64,000 nt of DNA, from the NCBI RefSeq assembly GCF_937960835.1, contig NZ_CALGPC010000004.1, positions 38,191-102,190 of the forward strand, read 5' to 3'. The notes beneath the pieces were generated by a model. The model did no database searches and was not told the DNA's origin. It saw only the letters and a list, made by a program, of their open reading frames with translations. Numbering within the stretch: the first letter of the stretch is position 1; each line of letters opens with the position of its first letter. The translations under genes were made by a program, and so were the position numbers. Below, one piece after another: positions 59,226 to 64,000 of the stretch. The stretch comes from an uncultured Ferrovibrio sp. GTDB taxonomy: Bacteria; Pseudomonadota; Alphaproteobacteria; Ferrovibrionales; Ferrovibrionaceae.

Positions 59226-60131
59226 GTGAACAGGGAAATTATCAGCAAGGTTTCACAGTCGCGCGGCGCAGGCAGCCCGGCCGTCGTGGGCTACTATGAG
59301 CCCGACACCGGCAGCTGCCAGTATATCTGCATCGACGAGGTAACGCGAAAATGCGCGGTGATCGACATCGTGCAGCAGTTCGATCCAAAGTCGTTCTCCA
59401 CCGCCTTCGAGCATGCGCAATGGGCGCTGGACTACATTGCGCGGAACGGGCTGGAACTGGAATGGATCCTCGACACGCACCCCCATGCCGATCACTTCAT
59501 GGCCGCCGCCTGGCTGAAGGAGCAGACTGGCATCCCGATGGCCATTGGCGAGAAAGTGCGCGACATAGCGGCACTCTGGCGCGAAATCTACAATGCACCA
59601 GAGGCTTTCCCTATCGATCCGCACTTTGATCGCCTGTTTGCCGATGGCGACACCTTCAGGATCGGCAAACTGAATGTGAAGGTGATGCTGTCGCCCGGTC
59701 ACACGCTTGGCTCGATCACCTATGTCGTGGGCGATGCGATCTTCGCCCATGATACGCTCATGCAGCCTGACGCCGGCACCGCGCGCGCCGACTTTCCCGG
59801 CGGATCGGCCTCTAAGCTTTATGACAGTGTCATGGCGATCCTCGACCACCCCGACCATTATCGCATTTTCATCGGTCACGATTAAGGGACCGACAGACGC
59901 GCGGAGCCCGCATGGGAAAGCACGGTCGCGGAGCAGAAGGCCAACAACATCCATGTGGGCGGAGGCGTGTCCAAGCAGGAATATGTTGAAAATCGCGAGG
60001 CGCGCGACCGAACGCTCCCGCTGCCGGACCGGATGCTCGCGGCGCTGCAGGTGAACCTACGTGGCGGCCGCTTGCCTGAGCCTGAAGACGACGGGCACAG
60101 CTATTTCAAGATCCCGGCAAATAAGTTTTAA
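59226..60131 (+). pseudogene. Persulfide-dioxygenase-like protein, copy 3, with internal stop
   Basis: A 301-codon MBL gene interrupted at codon 220 by TAA. Both sides are in the same frame: DTHPHADHFMA, PGHTLGSITYV, DTLMQPDAGTARADFPGG and FIGHD before it; AEPAWESTVAEQKANNIHVGGG and GGRLPEPEDDGHSYFKIPANKF after. Paralogues have HDY here, so a Tyr codon became TAA. GTG 59226 follows GAGGAG. The truncated protein may keep the metal core but would lack the last 82 residues. Confidence 0.88.
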
Positions 60132-60144
60132 AAAGGTGGGATCA

Positions 60145-61827
60145 ATGGAAATAAGAAAAATAACTGAAAAGGTGTCGGTGTCGCCGCAGATCGCGTTGCC
60201 GGTACTGGCCGAGGTGAAGAAGGCCGGGTTTCGCGCGATCATCTGCAATCGCCCGGATGGCGAGGGTAGCGACCAGCCGAGCTTCGAGGAGATCCGCCGC
60301 GCGGCGGAGCAACTCGGGATCGAGGCCGCCTATGTGCCGGTGCAATCGGGTATGGTGCGGGACGAGGATGTGGAGGCCTTCGGGGCGGCTTTGAAGAAGG
60401 TGCCGCGCCCGGTTCTGTGCTACTGCCGCACTGGCACGCGTTCGGCCACGCTCTGGTCGCTGCATGAGGCCAAGAAGCGTCCGCTGCCCGAGATCCTGGC
60501 CTCGACCAAAGCTGCAGGCTATGACATGACCGGAGTCGCGCGCCGGATTGCGAATGGGGGGAAGACGCCGACCGAAACGGGCGATGCGAAGTTCGATGTC
60601 GTGATCGTCGGCGGTGGTGCCGCGGGCATCGCCACGGCGTCCAGCCTGCAGCGGCGCAAGCCGGACCTTTCGATCGCCATCATCGATCCTTCCGATGTGC
60701 ACTACTACCAGCCTGGCTGGACAATGGTGGGGGGTGGCATCTTCAGGGCCGAGCAGACGGCGAAGGCCATGGGCTCGCTCATTCCGCGCGGGGTGAAATG
60801 GATCATGGCCGCCGTCGCCGCCTTCGAGCCAAAGAACAATGCCGTCATCCTGGATGGCTGCCGTGTGGTGACATACGATCGCCTCGTGGTCTGTCCGGGC
60901 CTGAAGCTCGACTGGGGGGTCGTCGAAGGTCTGGTGGAGACGCTCGGCCGCAATGGCGTCACCTCGAACTACCGCTACGACCTTGCGCCCTATACATGGG
61001 AGCTGGTGCAGGGGATGCGGGGCGGGACCGCGCTATTCACCCAGCCGCCGATGCCCATCAAATGCGCGGGCGCTCCGCAAAAGGCGATGTATCTCTCGGC
61101 AGATCACTGGTACCGCACAGGGCGACTAAAGGACATTGACATCCATTTCTGCAACGCGGGCGGCGTGCTCTTCGGAGTGAAGGACTACGTGCCTGCCCTG
61201 ATGGAGTATGTGAAGAAATACGAAGTCAAGCTCGAATTCTTTCATAACCTTGTGGCCGTTGATGGCCCGGCGAAGACGGCCACCTTCGAGGTCAAGGAAC
61301 CCGGAAAAGAGCCGCGCCGCGTCGAGATGAAGTTCGACATGATGCATGTCTGCCCGCCGCAGACGGCGCCGGACTTCATCCGCGTCTCGCCGCTGGCCGA
61401 CGCCGCCGGCTGGGTCGACGTCGACCCAGCCACGCTGCGTCACAAGACCTACGAAAACATCTGGTCCCTGGGCGACGTCATGAACGCACCCAATGCCAAG
61501 ACTGCCGCCGCGGCGCGCAAGCAGGCCCCCACCGTGGCCGAGAACATCATGGCAGATATCGAGGGCCGCTCGCCCGCGGCGCAGTACGATGGCTACGGTT
61601 CTTGCCCATTGACGGTGGAGCGAGGCAAGATCGTTCTGGCCGAGTTCTCCTATGGCGGGGTGCTCAAGCCTAGCTTTCCGAAGTGGCTGATCGACGGCAC
61701 CAAGCCCAGCCGCCTAGCCTGGTTCCTAAAGGATAAAATGCTACCGCCAATCTACTGGTACGCAATGCTGAAAGGCAAGGAGTGGCTGGCGCACCCCGAG
61801 CCTATCAAGGTGGTGGATGCTCAATGA
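60145..61827 (+). CDS. DUF442 sulfur-transferase / sulfide:quinone oxidoreductase fusion
   Basis: A 560-residue two-domain protein. Residues 1-110 form a DUF442 domain (IRKITEKVSVSPQI) with active-site YCRTGTRS, cysteine 94. From about 150 a SQR flavoprotein follows: VVIVGGGAAGIATASSL, DVHYYQPGWTMVGGG, VVCPGLKLDW, PIKCAGAPQKAMYL and MHVCPPQTAP, with the cysteines expected for sulfide oxidation. It likely makes persulfide from sulfide and transfers it through the fused domain. ATG 60145 follows AAAGGTGG. Confidence 0.92.
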   Translation: MEIRKITEKVSVSPQIALPVLAEVKKAGFRAIICNRPDGEGSDQPSFEEIRRAAEQLGIEAAYVPVQSGMVRDEDVEAFGAALKKVPRPVLCYCRTGTRSATLWSLHEAKKRPLPEILASTKAAGYDMTGVARRIANGGKTPTETGDAKFDVVIVGGGAAGIATASSLQRRKPDLSIAIIDPSDVHYYQPGWTMVGGGIFRAEQTAKAMGSLIPRGVKWIMAAVAAFEPKNNAVILDGCRVVTYDRLVVCPGLKLDWGVVEGLVETLGRNGVTSNYRYDLAPYTWELVQGMRGGTALFTQPPMPIKCAGAPQKAMYLSADHWYRTGRLKDIDIHFCNAGGVLFGVKDYVPALMEYVKKYEVKLEFFHNLVAVDGPAKTATFEVKEPGKEPRRVEMKFDMMHVCPPQTAPDFIRVSPLADAAGWVDVDPATLRHKTYENIWSLGDVMNAPNAKTAAAARKQAPTVAENIMADIEGRSPAAQYDGYGSCPLTVERGKIVLAEFSYGGVLKPSFPKWLIDGTKPSRLAWFLKDKMLPPIYWYAMLKGKEWLAHPEPIKVVDAQ

Positions 61828-61909
61828 CGCTGAGAGTCCCTGCTGGCAAGATGCAGCTCAGAAATGATGCCTCAAAGCTTTGACCGCTGCTTTTCGGGAC
61901 CCAGAACAG

Positions 61910-63646
61910 ATGAACTCGCTTCGCCGTTACTTGCCCATTTTGGACTGGAGCCGCCAATACGATTGGCAGACGTTTTCCAACGATCTGATCGCAGCGGTGA
62001 TCGTGACGATCATGCTGATCCCGCAGTCGCTCGCCTATGCGCTTCTGGCGGGCCTGCCGCCTGAAGCAGGCATATATGCCTCGATCGCACCCATCATCCT
62101 CTATTCGATCTTCGGCACATCGCGCGCTTTGGCCGTAGGGCCAGTCGCCGTCGTTTCACTGCTGACCGCCTCGGCGGTCGGACAGGTGGCCGAACAGGGC
62201 ACGGCAGGCTATGCCTTCGCGGCGCTGTCGCTGGCGTTCCTTTCGGGCGTATTTCTAGTATTGCTAGGCGTGTTCCGTTTGGGATTCCTAGCCAATTTCC
62301 TCAGCCATCCCGTGATTGCAGGGTTCATCACAGCCTCCGGCATCCTGATCGCCACTAGCCAGCTCAAGCATATCCTAGGTGTCGCCGCCGACGGCCACTC
62401 GCTGCCGAAAATGCTGGACTCTCTCTTCGGACATCTTGACCAAGTCAATTGGATCACGCTGGTGATCGGCGTGGCTGCCACCGTCTTCCTGTTCTGGGTA
62501 CGGAAGGGGCTGAAGCCGCTTCTGCGACGCGTCGGCATGCCAGCCTTTCCCGCTGACATGCTCACCAAGGCCGGTCCGGTAGCGGCGGTGGTCGTAACCA
62601 CGCTCGCAGTTTGGGCCCTTGGCCTCGCCGAACGCGGTGTGGCCATCGTCGGCGAGGTTCCACAGGGTCTGCCGCCGTTCACAATGCCCTCATTTGCGCC
62701 AGATCTATTGGGCGCGCTCTTGGTGCCTGCGATTCTGATCTCAATCATCGGTTTCGTGGAATCGATCTCGGTCGCACAGACGCTCGCCGCCAGGAAACGC
62801 CAGCGGGTCCATCCCGACCAAGAACTGATCGGCCTTGGCGCAGCGAACGTTGGCGCGGCTTTCACCGGCGGCTACCCAGTTACGGGAGGCTTCGCACGCT
62901 CGGTTGTCAACTTCGATGCGGGCGCCGAAACGCCAGCCGCCGGGGCCTTCACCGCGCTGGGGCTGCTTTTCGCCTCTGTGTTCCTGACGCCGTTCGTCCA
63001 CTTCTTGCCCAAGGCAACGCTCGCGGCAACAATCATCGTTGCGGTCTTGAGCCTCGTAGACTTGTCGATCCTGAAGAAGACATGGGGCTATTCCAAGGCC
63101 GATTTCGCCGCTGTCGCCACCACCATCGTGCTGACACTCCTGGTGGGCGTCGAGGTGGGCGTAGCCAGCGGCGTGGCGATTTCGGTTCTCCTACACCTTT
63201 ACAAGACTTCACGACCGCACGTGGCCGAGGTTGGGCTGGTGCCCGGCACCCACCACTTCCGCAACATCCTGCGCCATGATGTACTCACTGCTCCGACCCT
63301 TCTGACGCTGCGCGTGGACGAGAGCCTCTACTTCGTGAACGCCCGCTTCCTCGAAGACCTGATCCAAGAGCGGGTGACCGAAGGCTGCGCGATCGAAAAT
63401 GTCGTCCTGATGTTCTCCGCTGTCAACGAGGTGGACTATTCAGCACTCGAAAGCCTCGAGGCCATCAATTATCGGCTGAGGGATATGGGCGTCGGCCTGC
63501 ATCTGTCCGAAGTCAAGGGTCCGGTCATGGATCGCCTCAAGACCTCACATTTCCTCGACGAACTGAACGGCAAGGTCTTCCTGTCGCAGTATGACGCGTG
63601 GGAGGCCTTGAGCGGTGCCAAGCACGCCAGCCGCGCGGTGGAGTAG
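61910..63646 (+). CDS. SulP family anion permease with STAS domain
   Basis: A 578-residue transporter. About eleven membrane segments include DLIAAVIVTIMLIPQSLAYALLAGLPPEAGIYAS and FTGGYPVTGGFARSVVNFDAG. The C-terminal STAS domain covers about the last 120 residues (LRVDESLYFVNARFLEDL). SulP proteins move sulfate or bicarbonate. At the end of a sulfide-oxidation operon it probably exports sulfate/sulfite, or imports it. ATG 61910 is used; a TTG at 61880 lacks an RBS. Confidence 0.93.
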   Translation: MNSLRRYLPILDWSRQYDWQTFSNDLIAAVIVTIMLIPQSLAYALLAGLPPEAGIYASIAPIILYSIFGTSRALAVGPVAVVSLLTASAVGQVAEQGTAGYAFAALSLAFLSGVFLVLLGVFRLGFLANFLSHPVIAGFITASGILIATSQLKHILGVAADGHSLPKMLDSLFGHLDQVNWITLVIGVAATVFLFWVRKGLKPLLRRVGMPAFPADMLTKAGPVAAVVVTTLAVWALGLAERGVAIVGEVPQGLPPFTMPSFAPDLLGALLVPAILISIIGFVESISVAQTLAARKRQRVHPDQELIGLGAANVGAAFTGGYPVTGGFARSVVNFDAGAETPAAGAFTALGLLFASVFLTPFVHFLPKATLAATIIVAVLSLVDLSILKKTWGYSKADFAAVATTIVLTLLVGVEVGVASGVAISVLLHLYKTSRPHVAEVGLVPGTHHFRNILRHDVLTAPTLLTLRVDESLYFVNARFLEDLIQERVTEGCAIENVVLMFSAVNEVDYSALESLEAINYRLRDMGVGLHLSEVKGPVMDRLKTSHFLDELNGKVFLSQYDAWEALSGAKHASRAVE

Positions 63647-63962
63647 TTGGGCGATCGAGAAACTGCCACCTTATGCCATCGGTGTTGTTCACGCATCGGC
63701 CTCCCAGCAGTGAACCATGGGCTCTCCAGCCCGGTTTCCCGCAGGAGACCAGAGCCGCGACATGCGGTAAGCGCCGCAGGCACGGGCCAAGCAAAATTGG
63801 GTGTCCGCGCCCGGGAAATTTCCATGAGGAGCGGGCCTCGACGGCGCATCAGTTGACAATATGCACGTCCGCACCTAGTTAGTTATAAATAACTAACTAG
63901 GAATGTTCCGATTCGCGTCCGGATGAACCGCGCCGGGTTTGCCGGAGGCTGATTTGGTTTAG
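63647..63962. other. Intergenic region after sulP
   Basis: About 316 bases with no supported gene. It contains TTGACA at 63853 followed by the palindrome at 63875-63900, so a regulated promoter facing right is plausible. The sequence TGAACCGCGCCGGGTTTGCC near 63923 resembles the terminal repeats of IS3-family elements. Confidence 0.45.
63875..63900. promoter_or_regulatory. Perfect 26-bp palindromic operator
   Basis: CTAGTTAGTTAT and ATAACTAACTAG are perfect 12-bp arms around AA. TTGACA lies 16 bases upstream, so the palindrome covers the expected -10 region. Its form is typical of TetR-family operators. The gene it controls seems to have been displaced by the element that follows. Confidence 0.65.
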
Positions 63963-64000
63963 TTACGCGGCCATGGCTTCAGTTTCCAGAGCCGCGTAGA
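63963..64000 (-). CDS. C-terminus of a gene entering from the right, possibly an IS3-family transposase
   Basis: Only 11 codons are inside the window (YAALETEAMAA, stop). They lie about 20 bases inside the repeat-like TGAACCGCGCCGGGTTTG, the usual spacing between an IS3-family orfB stop and its terminal repeat. Too little is visible to be sure. Confidence 0.35.
   Translation of the reverse strand, partial: YAALETEAMAA

Overview
The window reads as a high-GC alphaproteobacterial replicon, probably a plasmid, chromid or island-rich chromosome segment of a Rhizobiales- or Rhodobacterales-type organism. The evidence is the family types and gene style: LuxI/LuxR quorum sensing, TRAP and NMT1-type ABC importers, CoxLMS-type molybdenum hydroxylases, CaiB/acyl-CoA dehydrogenase islands, AbiE and RES/Xre modules, and a plasmid-style sulfide/peroxide detoxification block. 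I saw no rRNA, tRNA or CRISPR array. Species cannot be named from the sequence alone.

Layout. (1) 1-8.0 kb, almost all on the minus strand: a quorum-sensing locus (luxR, luxI) next to a LysA-type PLP decarboxylase, a saccharopine-dehydrogenase-like oxidoreductase, a degenerate response regulator, a GNAT acetyltransferase, an amino-acid-ligase-like ATP-grasp enzyme and an unknown protein preceded by two short tandem-repeat tracts. It looks like a small metabolite cluster under quorum control. (2) 8.0-22.4 kb, minus: a CpdA-like phosphodiesterase, then a tightly coupled catabolic block. It holds an NMT1/SsuA-type ABC importer, a deaminase-type amidohydrolase, a three-subunit molybdenum hydroxylase, an Xre regulator, an orotate phosphoribosyltransferase homologue, an N-carbamoyl-amino-acid-hydrolase-like enzyme and a dihydroorotate-dehydrogenase-like PyrD/PyrK pair. 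This suggests uptake and breakdown or salvage of a pyrimidine-like N-heterocycle. (3) 23.2-32.3 kb: an IclR regulator, then enoyl-CoA hydratase, two acyl-CoA dehydrogenases, two CaiB-type CoA-transferases and a TRAP carboxylate transporter whose binding-protein gene carries a frameshift.

(4) 32.4-45.6 kb: a mosaic island of toxin-antitoxin and defence genes, with many remnants. It holds a partial RES duplicate, an excisionase-like gene, hipBA, an Xre/RES pair, hsdM and Fic fragments, DUF429, a DUF6088 antitoxin, a degraded TIR protein, DUF2188, an Xre-ImmA/IrrE plus PIN pair (PIN frameshifted), an IS3-family fragment, a large serine recombinase sitting in a DNA methylase remnant, and a complete AbiEi/AbiEii pair.

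(5) 45.9-63.6 kb: a reactive-sulfur and oxidative-stress block. It contains Dps, three persulfide-dioxygenase-like metallo-beta-lactamase proteins (one with an internal stop), two 1-Cys peroxiredoxins (one frameshifted), an OxyR-like LysR regulator, two rhodaneses, a DsrE protein, a CIO-type cytochrome bd oxidase with a 33-residue accessory protein, a multicopper oxidase, Rrf2 and Crp/Fnr regulators, DUF2892, a YeeE/YedE pair, a haem-ligand-less bacterioferritin-like protein, a DUF442-sulfide:quinone oxidoreductase fusion and a SulP permease. The genes make sense together: sulfide is oxidised to persulfide, persulfide is moved and oxidised, sulfite/sulfate is exported, and respiration continues through a sulfide/cyanide-tolerant oxidase. 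An identical 13-bp dyad lies at two promoters on either side of the two regulators. The window closes with a palindromic operator and what looks like the end of an insertion sequence.
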